From assembly GCF_002002705.1 (NCBI RefSeq), contig NZ_MUNS01000025.1, positions 155,972-219,971 on the forward strand: a stretch of DNA of 64,000 bases, in the 5' to 3' direction. The position numbers and the translations under genes were made by a program. This document shows positions 28,802 through 36,987 of the stretch, piece after piece; position 1 is the stretch's first letter, and each line of letters begins with the position of its first letter. Below the pieces are notes generated by a model that ran no database searches, was not told where the DNA came from, and saw only the letters and a list, made by a program, of their open reading frames with translations. Source of the stretch: Polaromonas sp. C04 (GTDB taxonomy: Bacteria > Pseudomonadota > Gammaproteobacteria > Burkholderiales > Burkholderiaceae_C).

Positions 28802-29575
28802 TCAGGACGCGCTCTGCGAGTCCCCGTCGATGGGAATCATTTGCCCCGAAATCGAGCGCGCGGCGTCCGAGGCCAGAAAGACGGCGAGTGCGGCAATGTC
28901 CGCTGGGTCAACGAAACGCTTGATTGACTGATTGGCGAGCGCCGCGGCTTCCTCTTGCGCCACGCTGCGCCCCGTGGTCGATGCGCGGCCCTCGAAGACC
29001 TGCTGCAGGCGCGGGCCGTCCACGGCGCCCGGCAGGATCGCGTTGACGCGAATGCCGAATTCGCCCAGTTCACGTGACAAGGTCTTCGTGAAGCCGATGA
29101 GCCCCCACTTCGTCGTAGAGTACGGGCTGCGATTCGGGTAGCCAAAGCGTCCGGCAAGTGACGACATCACCACGATTGATCCTGCGGCCGATTGCTTCAG
29201 GTGGGGAATGGCGGCCTGCGTGACCGTGAAGGTGCCTGTGAGGTTGACGCGCAAAACGGAATCCCAGGCACCCGGGTCCATGTCTTCGACGCTCGCCGCC
29301 GGCCCCGCGATGCCGGCGTTGTTCACCAGCACGTCCAGCCCGCCCAGCGTATCCGTGGCCTCCCTGACCATGCGTTGCACGGCGCCACGATCGGCGATAT
29401 CGCACACGCTGGTGGTGATGCCGGGCGTGCGCGCGCGCAGGTCGCTCAGCGCGGCTGCATCGATATCGCAGGCGTGGACTCTCGCTCCTGCCGCGGCGAA
29501 GGCCATCGCGATGGCGCGACCGATGCCGCCCGCGCCCGCCGTGACCAGGACTCGCTGGCTGTTGTATGTCGTCAT
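28802..29575 (-). CDS. SDR family oxidoreductase
   Basis: A 257-residue classical SDR with the dinucleotide motif TAGAGGIG (12-19), NNAG (85-88) and catalytic Ser139, Tyr152, Lys156. The C-terminal ISGQMIPIDGDSQ matches the FabG/3-hydroxyacyl-type group. It lies between the thioesterase (38 bp upstream) and the ring hydroxylase in one leftward transcript. A role in oxidising one enantiomer of a 3-hydroxy acid would complement the hydroxyacyl-dehydrogenase-like protein of the divergent operon; this is inference. Confidence 0.87.
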   Translation of the reverse strand: MTTYNSQRVLVTAGAGGIGRAIAMAFAAAGARVHACDIDAAALSDLRARTPGITTSVCDIADRGAVQRMVREATDTLGGLDVLVNNAGIAGPAASVEDMDPGAWDSVLRVNLTGTFTVTQAAIPHLKQSAAGSIVVMSSLAGRFGYPNRSPYSTTKWGLIGFTKTLSRELGEFGIRVNAILPGAVDGPRLQQVFEGRASTTGRSVAQEEAAALANQSIKRFVDPADIAALAVFLASDAARSISGQMIPIDGDSQSAS

Positions 29576-29613
29576 GGGGATCCCTCGTTGAAAGCTGGTT
29601 GTGCCACCGCGGC

Positions 29614-30027
29614 TCAGGCGCAGGCGGAACGGATGAATTCGGGCACCGGTATCGCCTTGAGTCTGCCGCCGTCGTCCCGCACGCAGAGTGCCCGCGTTTC
29701 CCGCCCTTCACAGATCAGTTCGTCACCCCGCGTCACGCGGTGATGCTGGACGAATACCTTGCCACGCCACTCCTCGATGCGGGTGTGAAAGTTGATGCGT
29801 TCGCCATAAGTGACCGCGGTGTGGAAGCGGGTGTGTATTTCCAGCAGGGGCGCACCGATACATCCCGGCAGCTCGGTCATCGCGCGCCACGGCGGCAGAC
29901 CGCATGCCACGAAATAGTGATGCGAGGCGGCATCCATCCATCGCGAGTAGTTGGGGAAGAATACAATTCCTGCGGGATCGCAGTCACCGAACTGGACGTC
30001 GATTCCGTAGACGATGGTCTTGCTCAT
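29614..30027 (-). CDS. Hot-dog fold acyl-CoA thioesterase (4-hydroxybenzoyl-CoA thioesterase-like)
   Basis: A 137-residue single hot-dog domain. The segment FGDCDPAGIVFFPNYSRW with catalytic Asp17, followed by CGLPPW near 42-47, is strongly like the 4-hydroxybenzoyl-CoA thioesterase of Pseudomonas CBS3, including the residue number of the Asp. Expected to hydrolyse an aromatic acyl-CoA. The start at 30027 gives the normal N-terminus. It is the first gene of the leftward operon, divergent from the Crp/Fnr-type regulator. No dehalogenase or CoA ligase of the CBS3 pathway is present, so the acyl-CoA must come from another route; the neighbouring BKACE could supply it. Confidence 0.9.
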   Translation of the reverse strand: MSKTIVYGIDVQFGDCDPAGIVFFPNYSRWMDAASHHYFVACGLPPWRAMTELPGCIGAPLLEIHTRFHTAVTYGERINFHTRIEEWRGKVFVQHHRVTRGDELICEGRETRALCVRDDGGRLKAIPVPEFIRSACA

Positions 30028-30174
30028 GGGGGTCAGGCTCCTGTTCCGATAGCGATCATTATTCTTGTCCGCTCGCAGAGGCACAGTCGATGCGCCGACA
30101 CTCGGGATTAGGGTTTTCCCGGACTTCGCGATCGCCGGCGCAGCGGCCGCAGCACGTCGCTTCAGGAGGCAGAG

Positions 30175-30879
30175 ATGGCTCGACAACAACGGGTGCACAC
30201 CACGTCGCTCACCCTCGATGAGCTTTTGGGCCAGTCGTCGTGGTTCACCCAGCTCGACGAGCCAGCCCGCCTGCAAGTGCGCTCCGACGCGTCGGAGCGT
30301 GCCATTGCATTGGGCGCTTCACTCAGCCACCACGGCGAGCGGCAGCACGCCTGGTTCGGCGTCCTCGAAGGCGTGGTCAAGTGGGCCATCACCGCGCGCG
30401 ACGGACGCACCGTGACGCTGGGCGGACAATCGGTGGGCAGCTGGTTCGGAGAGGGCACGCTGATCCGCAACGCGCCGCGTCAGTCGGACCTCATTGCACT
30501 GCGCCACAGCCGCGTCGCCCAGATCCCGTTCGACACCTTCGACTGGCTGCGCCACCATCAACCGTCCTTCAACGAGTTCCTGTTGCACCAGATCAATGAA
30601 CGCCTGCACTGGTTCATGGGCAATTTCGCCGCGCACGGCCTGCTGGATACCGAGAGCCAGGTAGCCCGGGCGCTCGTGGGCATGGTCCATCCCCTGTTGA
30701 ATCCACGCGGCGAGCGGTATCTGCAGCTGTCGCAGGAAGAATTGTCCAATCTGGCCGCCGTGTCCCGCCAGAGCTGCAACAGTGCGTTGACGCGCTTCCG
30801 CGACGCCGGCCTGGTGCAAATAGAGTACGGCGGCATCGTCGTGATCGATCTGCCCGGGCTGCAGCAGCTGGCGCAGTAG
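30175..30879 (+). CDS. Crp/Fnr family transcriptional regulator
   Basis: A 234-residue regulator with an N-terminal cyclic-nucleotide-binding-type beta-barrel and a C-terminal winged helix-turn-helix (about residues 183-212, motif SRQSCNSALTRFRDAGLV). No Fnr-type Cys cluster is visible, so it is not an oxygen sensor of that kind; it may respond to a CoA ester or aromatic acid, as known for HbaR/CprK-like members. A very good ribosome binding site (AGGAGG) precedes the ATG. It sits between the two divergent arms of the putative aryl-acid module and probably controls both. Confidence 0.9.
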   Translation: MARQQRVHTTSLTLDELLGQSSWFTQLDEPARLQVRSDASERAIALGASLSHHGERQHAWFGVLEGVVKWAITARDGRTVTLGGQSVGSWFGEGTLIRNAPRQSDLIALRHSRVAQIPFDTFDWLRHHQPSFNEFLLHQINERLHWFMGNFAAHGLLDTESQVARALVGMVHPLLNPRGERYLQLSQEELSNLAAVSRQSCNSALTRFRDAGLVQIEYGGIVVIDLPGLQQLAQ

Positions 30880-31008
30880 CCGTCTCGCGGAGCCGCGCCG
30901 CGGCTTCGGGTTTACCCTGACTTTAACTGTCGGCCGACCGACTGCGGCAATTCGAGCGGCCGGGAATGATGCGTGTCTTGGCGCCTTGCCAGCAAAAGGA
31001 GACACGCA

Positions 31009-32376
31009 ATGAACCAAACAACGTCGGCGGCCGCAGGGGTCGCAGGCATCCAGCACCGGCCGGTCCGATCGGCAGAGGACAACGTCTATCGCAAGATCAG
31101 CTGGCGCGTGATGCCAATCGTGCTGATCGCGTACATCTTCGCCTTCCTCGACCGCATCAACGTCGGCTACGCCCAACTGCAGATGAAGCAGGATCTGGGC
31201 TTCTCGGATGCGATCTACGGGCTGGGCGCCGGCATCTTCTTCATCACCTACCTGCTGTTCGAGGTGCCGAGCAACCTGCTGCTCGAAAAGATCGGCGCGC
31301 GCCTGACCTTCCTGCGCATCATGGTGTTATGGGGGCTGACCTCGGCGGCCACTGCCTTTGTCACCGAACCCTGGCAGTTCTACGGCATCCGATTGCTCCT
31401 GGGCATGTTCGAAGCCGGCTTCTTCCCCGGCATCATCCTGTTCCTGACCTACTGGTATCCGAGCCACCGTCGCGGCCGCGTGACCGGGCTGTTCCTGTTC
31501 GGCATGCCGATCACGGGCGTACTCGGTGGCCCCCTGGCGGGAATGATCATGGCGGGCATGGAAGGCCTTGGCGGCTGGCATGGCTGGCAATGGCTGTTCG
31601 TCGTCGAAGGCCTGCCGACCGTCCTGCTGGGTGTGCTGCTGTACCGAATGCTGCCGAACAAGCCGAGTCAGGCCCCCTGGCTGAACGACAGCGAAAAGGC
31701 ACTCGTGCAGTCCGTGCTCGATGCGGACCACAAGGTCGACGTCAAGCCCGGCCACCACGGCAAGCTGGCAGCCGCGTTGGCGGACCCCAAGACCTACGTG
31801 TTGGCCTTCGTTTACTTCTGCTGCGCCTGTGCGGTCTACACCGTCACGTTCTGGCTGCCGACGATGATCAAGAGCCTGGGTATCGCATCGATCGGGGCGA
31901 TCGGCTGGATCACCGCCGTGCCCTACATCTTCGGCGCCATCGGCGTGCTGGTGATCAGCCGCAGCTCGGACCGTTTCAAGGAGCGCCGCTGGCATGTCGG
32001 CGGCACTCTGGTGGTAGGCGCTGCCGCGCTGTTCGCCACCTCCTTCCTCGGCACGGCCTTCGCGCCGGTGATGGTCCTGCTGTGCGTCGCCGCGTTCTTC
32101 ATCTTCGGCGGCGGCTCGCTGTTCTGGTCGATCCCGCCCACCTACCTGGGCCGTGAGGCGGCCGCGGCCGGCATTGCGGTGATCAGCTCGCTGGGCATCC
32201 TGGGAGGCTTCGTCAGCCCGACGCTGATCGGCTGGATCAAAGGCGCCACCGGCAGCATCCAGATCGGATTGGGGGCACTGACGGCGCTGGTCATCGTCGG
32301 CGGCCTGGTGATCCTGATCGCTCTGCCGAAGAGCGCCGTGCGCGTCGGCACCGCAGACAACACTGCCTCGCACTAG
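31009..32376 (+). CDS. MFS transporter (anion:cation symporter family)
   Basis: A 455-residue inner membrane permease with 12 predicted segments and the family signature AFLDRINVGYAQLQM near the N-terminus, typical of ACS-family importers for organic acids such as phthalate, 4-hydroxyphenylacetate or tartrate. The start at 31009 follows an AAAAGGAGA ribosome binding site. It is followed 75 bp later by BKACE and the hydroxyacyl-dehydrogenase-like gene, so it is the probable importer of the acid that this module degrades. Confidence 0.9.
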   Translation: MNQTTSAAAGVAGIQHRPVRSAEDNVYRKISWRVMPIVLIAYIFAFLDRINVGYAQLQMKQDLGFSDAIYGLGAGIFFITYLLFEVPSNLLLEKIGARLTFLRIMVLWGLTSAATAFVTEPWQFYGIRLLLGMFEAGFFPGIILFLTYWYPSHRRGRVTGLFLFGMPITGVLGGPLAGMIMAGMEGLGGWHGWQWLFVVEGLPTVLLGVLLYRMLPNKPSQAPWLNDSEKALVQSVLDADHKVDVKPGHHGKLAAALADPKTYVLAFVYFCCACAVYTVTFWLPTMIKSLGIASIGAIGWITAVPYIFGAIGVLVISRSSDRFKERRWHVGGTLVVGAAALFATSFLGTAFAPVMVLLCVAAFFIFGGGSLFWSIPPTYLGREAAAAGIAVISSLGILGGFVSPTLIGWIKGATGSIQIGLGALTALVIVGGLVILIALPKSAVRVGTADNTASH

Positions 32377-32451
32377 CCGTACCTCTGGCGGGTCGCTCGC
32401 CCAACGCAGCGACCCAAACCTTCTTACTTCTTTTTACTGGAGACCCGAACC

Positions 32452-33342
32452 ATGAGCAAGCCCAAAGTCATCGTGACCATCGCCCCGACCGGCGGCATGG
32501 CCAACAAGCAAATGAACCCGAACCTGCCGACGCAGCCGCAGGAGATCGCCGACGACACCTACCGGTGCTACAACGCCGGTGCCAGCCTGGTGGCCGTGCA
32601 TGCACGCCGGCCCGACGACGAAGCCACCTGCGAGCCCTCGATCTACACCCGCATCAACCGGCTGATCCGCGACAAGTGCGACATCATCCTGAACAACTCC
32701 ACCGGCGGCGGTATCAATGGCGACATGGTGCGCGAGCTGCCCAACGGCCTGTGGGAGATCCAGTGGGAAGAGCGCCTGAAGGGCATGCAGGGCGAAGGCG
32801 TGGAGATGTGCACGCTCGACGCGCAGACCGTGATTGCGAGCTTCGGCGGCAAGGAAATCCTGGTGGCGACGCCGCCAAAATGGATCCGCCAGATTGCCGA
32901 GATGATGAAGGCGCGCGGCATCAAGCCCGAGTGGGAAGTCTTCGGCCTGGCCGACATCGTGCAGGACGTTCAGCGCTCCATCAACGAAGGACTCGACGAC
33001 GCGCCCCACTTCATCAACATCGTCATCGGCGCCAACGCCTTCCAGGGTGCCTTGCCCTACACGCCCAAGCTGCTGCAGACGATGGTGGACCATTTGCCGG
33101 CCAAAACCGTGTTCAACGTCAGCGCGATCGGTGCCGCGCAGTTGCCGGCGGCGATGAATTCGCTGCTGCTGGGCGGCCATGTGCGCGTCGGGCTTGAAGA
33201 CAACCTGTACTACGAGCACGGCGTTCTGGCCACCAACGTGCAACTCGTCGAGCGGCTCGTTCGCATGATTCGCGAGATGGGCTACGAGCCGGCCACGCCG
33301 GCCGAGGCGCGCGAAATCATCGGCCTGCGTCCGCTGCGCTGA
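32452..33342 (+). CDS. BKACE family protein (beta-keto acid cleavage enzyme, DUF849)
   Basis: A 296-residue TIM-barrel of the 3-keto-5-aminohexanoate cleavage enzyme family. These Zn enzymes take a beta-keto acid and acetyl-CoA and give acetoacetate plus a new acyl-CoA. The family Glu ligand is present (Glu249 in VRVGLEDN), as are NNSTGGG and [10 protein letters not shown]. The usual HxH zinc motif near residue 48 reads A48-V-H50, so the first His is missing. The next gene encodes a carnitine-dehydrogenase-like protein that could supply the beta-keto acid, and a thioesterase across the divide could take the acyl-CoA. Confidence 0.9.
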   Translation: MSKPKVIVTIAPTGGMANKQMNPNLPTQPQEIADDTYRCYNAGASLVAVHARRPDDEATCEPSIYTRINRLIRDKCDIILNNSTGGGINGDMVRELPNGLWEIQWEERLKGMQGEGVEMCTLDAQTVIASFGGKEILVATPPKWIRQIAEMMKARGIKPEWEVFGLADIVQDVQRSINEGLDDAPHFINIVIGANAFQGALPYTPKLLQTMVDHLPAKTVFNVSAIGAAQLPAAMNSLLLGGHVRVGLEDNLYYEHGVLATNVQLVERLVRMIREMGYEPATPAEAREIIGLRPLR

Positions 33343-33355
33343 ACCATTCGAGATC

Positions 33356-34297
33356 ATGGGAAACACGAACATCAAGGTTGCAGTCGTCGGCACTGGCGTC
33401 ATCGGCGCGGGCTGGGCCACGCACTTCCTCGCCCAGGGCTTCGAAGTCACGGCAACGGACCCGGCCGCTGGTGCCGAGGCGCGCCTGCGTGAGTGGGTGG
33501 ACGACTACTGGCCAACCGCCCTGGCGCTCGGCTTGGCCGATGGCGCGTCGAGGGACAAGCTGTCTTTCACGACGGACGTTGCGCAAGCTGTGCGGCACGC
33601 CGTCTTCATCCAGGAGAGCGGCCCCGAAAGGCTGGACGTTAAACACGCCTTGATTGCGACCATCGAATCGGCCGCGTCCGCCGACGCCATCATCGCGTCG
33701 TCTTCGTCCGGCCTATCGGTCAGCGAGATCCAGGCGGGTGCCAGACATCCGGAGCGCATCGTGCTCGGCCACCCCTTCAATCCGCCCCACCTCATTCCAC
33801 TGGTAGAGGTCGGAGGCGGCAAGCTGACGTCCGACGAGAACGTGACCCGGGCGATGGCGTTTTATGCATCGACGGGCAAGAAGGCCATCCGCATCAACAA
33901 GGAGGTCAAGGGTCATATCGCCAATCGTCTGCAGGTGGCACTCTGGCAGGAAGCCATCTCGCTGGTGCAGAGAGGCGTCGCCTCGGTGCAGGATATCGAC
34001 ATCGCGATCTCGTACGGCCCGGGTCTGCGATGGGCGCTGCTCGGCCCGTTCATCAATCTGCATGCCTCCGGTGGGACAGGCGGCATCACCTACCTGCTGC
34101 AGCATCTGGGCCCCTCCCAGCGCGAATGGGCACGCGACCTTGGCAAGTATCCGGAGACGGACGACTACATCCAGCAGATTGCACAAGGCGTCGATGCCGA
34201 ACTGCAGGGTCGCGATTTCCCGAAGATGCTGCGCCAGCGCGATGAATTGTTGATTCAGTTGATTGCAGCAAAGACGACGCAGTCACAGATTCCGTAG
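33356..34297 (+). CDS. 3-hydroxyacyl-CoA dehydrogenase-fold protein (L-carnitine dehydrogenase-like)
   Basis: A 313-residue NAD-dependent dehydrogenase: Rossmann motif GTGVIG at 12-17, a QESGPERLD segment at 86-94, and the catalytic His139 (GHPFNPP) with Glu151. At this length and with this C-terminus it is closer to carnitine dehydrogenase and L-gulonate dehydrogenase, which oxidise free 3-hydroxy acids, than to fatty-acid beta-oxidation enzymes. It begins 13 bp after BKACE, matching the cdhA/cdhC pairing of carnitine degradation. Here, with aromatic enzymes next door, the substrate is more likely an aryl 3-hydroxy acid. Confidence 0.87.
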   Translation: MGNTNIKVAVVGTGVIGAGWATHFLAQGFEVTATDPAAGAEARLREWVDDYWPTALALGLADGASRDKLSFTTDVAQAVRHAVFIQESGPERLDVKHALIATIESAASADAIIASSSSGLSVSEIQAGARHPERIVLGHPFNPPHLIPLVEVGGGKLTSDENVTRAMAFYASTGKKAIRINKEVKGHIANRLQVALWQEAISLVQRGVASVQDIDIAISYGPGLRWALLGPFINLHASGGTGGITYLLQHLGPSQREWARDLGKYPETDDYIQQIAQGVDAELQGRDFPKMLRQRDELLIQLIAAKTTQSQIP

Positions 34298-34354
34298 CTG
34301 ACACGGACGGAGAACCCCGATCACTGGGAACACACGCGAGGGTTAAAGAAATCA

Positions 34355-35023
34355 TTGAGTTTTGCGCTCGTGGTTTCCCCTAGCTTCGATTGTCGGTGTA
34401 TCGACAGTCAGCGAGGGCTACCCGAAGCGGTGCGAATCGCTTCCAGCGCCTTCTCGGCACTGGCCCTCAGCTACGCGTGGAAGAATGACATCTCGCCGAT
34501 GGCGGTGGATATGGCGGTGGTGATACAAAAAACGGTCGATGCACGCGCGGCGGGCGTGATGTTCACCATCAGCCCGGTTACCGGCGACCGCTCCCGCATG
34601 ATGATCGAAGCGTGTTACGGACTGGGTTTGGGCGTGGTGGGGGGTGACGTCAGCCCGGACCGCTACGTGGTGGCCAAAATCGAGGGCCACATTGTCGAGC
34701 GCGTCGTCGGCGACAAGCACATCGAGTACATCCGCGGGGAGCAAGCAACTCCGGTGGAACACGAGCGTCGCGTCCAGCTGTGTCTGACGGACGCCGAGGT
34801 GCTGGCGCTGGCGAAAGTCGGCAAGCAACTCGAGCGGCTGCACCGCGCGCCGCAGGACATCGAGTTTGCCATCGATCGCGAGCTACCGGCGGGCCAGAAC
34901 GTCGTGCTGCTGCAGTGTCGGCCGGTGACGGTGTTGCCACCCAGGAGTCCGCGTGCGGCGGCCGCCGATGAGGCGCTGTCGCGATTTGCTTCGAGCGTGC
35001 TTGCGGCGGCGAAGACCTCTTGA
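34355..35023 (+). pseudogene. Truncated PEP synthase / pyruvate phosphate dikinase ATP-binding domain
   Basis: A 222-residue open frame matching only the second part of the PEP-synthase-type ATP-binding domain: AVDMAVVIQKTVDARAAGVMFT region, EACYGLGLGVVGGDVSPDRYVV region, and a C-terminal QCRPVTV. The first part of the ATP-binding domain (about 130 residues with the Gly-rich loop) and the phosphohistidine and PEP-binding domains are missing, and the first 30 residues look unrelated. It is probably a broken remnant. Stand-alone ATP-binding subunits exist (phenylphosphate synthase), but they keep the N-terminal half, which this lacks. Confidence 0.7.
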
Positions 35024-35553
35024 TTTCAGGCGGCGCGGATTGAGCAACCATCGAAATTCGCGCCACATTGCCGACTCCCAATCTGCCGATGTCAACGTCG
35101 GGTATGGAGCGAGCAGCTTGGAAAACCCTATGTCGGCGGCCCGTATGCTGCTGCCGTCTGCATCGCAGCGGTTGCTGCTGGTCGCCAGTGTCCGGCTAGC
35201 GGCAGCCCAGTTGATTTCCTGGTTAACGATCTCTCCGCCTGACAGGCTCGCAGCTCATATGCCTGCCACTGGACGGATCGCAACGCGCACGGATCAATAG
35301 GTTGGCGGAAAGAAGCAGTCACGTGTTGTCGCACAGAAATTCGACGTGAAATCGCGGACATTACCGACCGGTAAGTGCGAGAAGTCTGCTAACGCAATCG
35401 CGCTGGCCTCATGGCCGGTTATCGGCCGGCCATTGGTCAACCGGTCAGCGCAGCCGGAGTCCAACCGCGTATCTCATAACAAGATGAACACTCACTTGAC
35501 AAGCACGAATCAACGCCATATGATGGTCGTCATATAAGTTGAAACTCGAGTCA
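35024..35553. other. 530-bp gap with several dyads upstream of tetR
   Basis: No convincing gene. It contains a TTACC/GGTAA dyad at 35361-35374, a perfect 8-bp hairpin ATGGCCGG/CCGGCCAT at 35411-35433, and the TetR-type operator at 35518-35535. The composition is visibly less GC-rich than the flanking genes. Probably the promoter region of the TetR-SDR-efflux unit on top of decayed sequence. Confidence 0.5.
35518..35535. promoter_or_regulatory. Putative TetR operator, site 1
   Basis: ATATGA-N6-TCATAT perfect inverted repeat ending 18 bp before the tetR ATG. The same arms with the same 6-bp spacer recur upstream of the SDR gene, so this is likely the autoregulatory site. Confidence 0.7.
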
Positions 35554-36150
35554 ATGAGCCGTACCGCCAACAGCCGCAAAGAAGATACGCACGAGCGCAT
35601 CGTCGGTGCCGCCGCGCGTGCGATTTGCAGGCAGGGCTACGGGGGTGTCGGTGTGGCCGACGTGATGAAGGAAGCCGGTCTCACGCACGGCGGCTTCTAC
35701 GCCCACTTCGATTCGCGCGATGCGCTGCTTGTCGAAGCGCTTGAGCGCGCCGGGCGCGAGAGCTTCGAGGCTTTAACGCGTGCAGCCCAGCGCAATGCCG
35801 GCAAGGGTTTGAGCGCATTTGCTTCGCTCGTCGAATCCTATCTCGCGGATCGTCACCTCGCATCCCTGGACACCGGTTGCCCCGTGGCTGCGCTCGGCTG
35901 CGACATGCCGCGCCAGTCGCCACCCGTGCGCGAGGCGTCGGTCCTGCGCGTGCGGCGCCTCATTGCCGTCGTGCGCGCCACGCTGCCCGACGCTCCCGCC
36001 ACGACCGCCAGCGTCGTGGCCAGCACGCTCGTCGGCTCACTGCAGCTTGCGCGCGCGCTGGGCAATAACGCCGAAGGTCGGGAGCTGCTCGCGGCTGCGC
36101 GTCGGGCGCTGATGCAGCAATACGACCACCCTGCCACGGCTGTCCACTGA
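35554..36150 (+). CDS. TetR/AcrR family transcriptional regulator
   Basis: A 198-residue repressor with its HTH at about residues 31-52 (VADVMKEAGLTHGGFYAHF region), of the AcuR/NemR-like subgroup that often senses electrophiles or unsaturated carbonyls. An upstream TTG at 35539 would add five residues; the ATG at 35554 is preferred. It is followed by an SDR and a DHA2-type efflux pump on the same strand, and matching operators lie in front of itself and in front of the SDR. Confidence 0.9.
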   Translation: MSRTANSRKEDTHERIVGAAARAICRQGYGGVGVADVMKEAGLTHGGFYAHFDSRDALLVEALERAGRESFEALTRAAQRNAGKGLSAFASLVESYLADRHLASLDTGCPVAALGCDMPRQSPPVREASVLRVRRLIAVVRATLPDAPATTASVVASTLVGSLQLARALGNNAEGRELLAAARRALMQQYDHPATAVH

Positions 36151-36193
36151 CACATTCAATGGAAGGCTTGGCCCCAGTACTTTGTTTACCCTT

Positions 36194-36215
36194 GAATATG
36201 ATAAATGTCATATTC
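36194..36215. promoter_or_regulatory. Putative TetR operator, site 2
   Basis: GAATATGA-N6-TCATATTC perfect 8-bp arms, containing the same ATATGA-N6-TCATAT core as the site before tetR. It lies 34 bp before the SDR start, where it would overlap the promoter. Confidence 0.75.
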
Positions 36216-36248
36216 TATTTTGCTTGCGAACCCACAAGGAATCCCCCC

Positions 36249-36953
36249 ATGAAGATCGACAACGCCATCGCTCTCGTCACCGGTGCCAACCGCGGTATCG
36301 GCCTGGCCTTCACACGCGAGTTGCTTGCCCGCGGCGCCCGCAAGGTGTACGCCGGCGCGCGTGATCCGTCCGGTATCAAGCAGTCCGGCGTGGAGCCGAT
36401 TCGCCTCGACGTCACCAATCCCGCCGAAGTGGCCGCAGCGGCGGCACGGGCGGGCGACGTGACGCTGGTCATCAACAACGCCGGCGTTGCCCATCCGGGC
36501 GGCTTTCTCGCGGGCGACAGCGAAGCGCTCGCGCGCCGCCAGTTGGAAACCAATTTCTTCGGCATGCTGCGCATGAGCCAGGCATTTGCGCCGGTGCTGG
36601 CGGCCAACGGCGGTGGCGCACTGCTGAACGTACTGTCGATCGCCTCCTGGATCAATGGCGGGCAACTCGCCGCCTACGCGGCCAGCAAGTCGGCCGCGTG
36701 GTCGCTGACCAACTCGCTGCGCCATGAACTGGCTGCGCAGAAGACGCACGTGCTGGCGCTGCATATGGCCTTCGTCGATACCGACCTTACGCGTGGGATT
36801 GACGGCCCGAAGAGCAGCCCGCAGGAGATTGTCCGGCGTGCACTCGATGGGCTCGAGGCTGGCCTGGACGAAGTGCTGGCCGATGAGCGCACCAGACTCG
36901 TCAAGCAGGGACTGACGGCGCCGACGCCTAGCTATTTGCCACAGCGCGCCTGA
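36249..36953 (+). CDS. SDR family oxidoreductase
   Basis: A 234-residue classical SDR: TGANRGIG at 11-18, NNAG at 76-79, Ser130/133, Tyr143 and Lys147. Similar to SDRs that are common direct targets of TetR regulators in carbonyl-detoxification units. The ATG at 36249 was chosen over an upstream frame start because it begins directly with the nucleotide-binding strand. Probably reduces an aldehyde or ketone that is the ligand of the TetR protein; inference. Confidence 0.9.
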   Translation: MKIDNAIALVTGANRGIGLAFTRELLARGARKVYAGARDPSGIKQSGVEPIRLDVTNPAEVAAAAARAGDVTLVINNAGVAHPGGFLAGDSEALARRQLETNFFGMLRMSQAFAPVLAANGGGALLNVLSIASWINGGQLAAYAASKSAAWSLTNSLRHELAAQKTHVLALHMAFVDTDLTRGIDGPKSSPQEIVRRALDGLEAGLDEVLADERTRLVKQGLTAPTPSYLPQRA

Positions 36954-36987
36954 AGGGCCCACCTCGCCGCTCAACCGGAGAATACCC

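Noticed and set aside
29614..34297. Carnitine degradation as the role of the BKACE/dehydrogenase/thioesterase set
   Set aside because: The enzyme trio fits, but the thioesterase is clearly of 4-hydroxybenzoyl-CoA type, the transporter is not of the betaine/carnitine type and an aromatic hydroxylase is in the same unit. Kept as the main alternative rather than excluded.
36194..36238. Promoter hexamers around the second TetR operator
   Set aside because: The region is AT-rich and several hexamers could fit, so no single -35/-10 pair can be supported.
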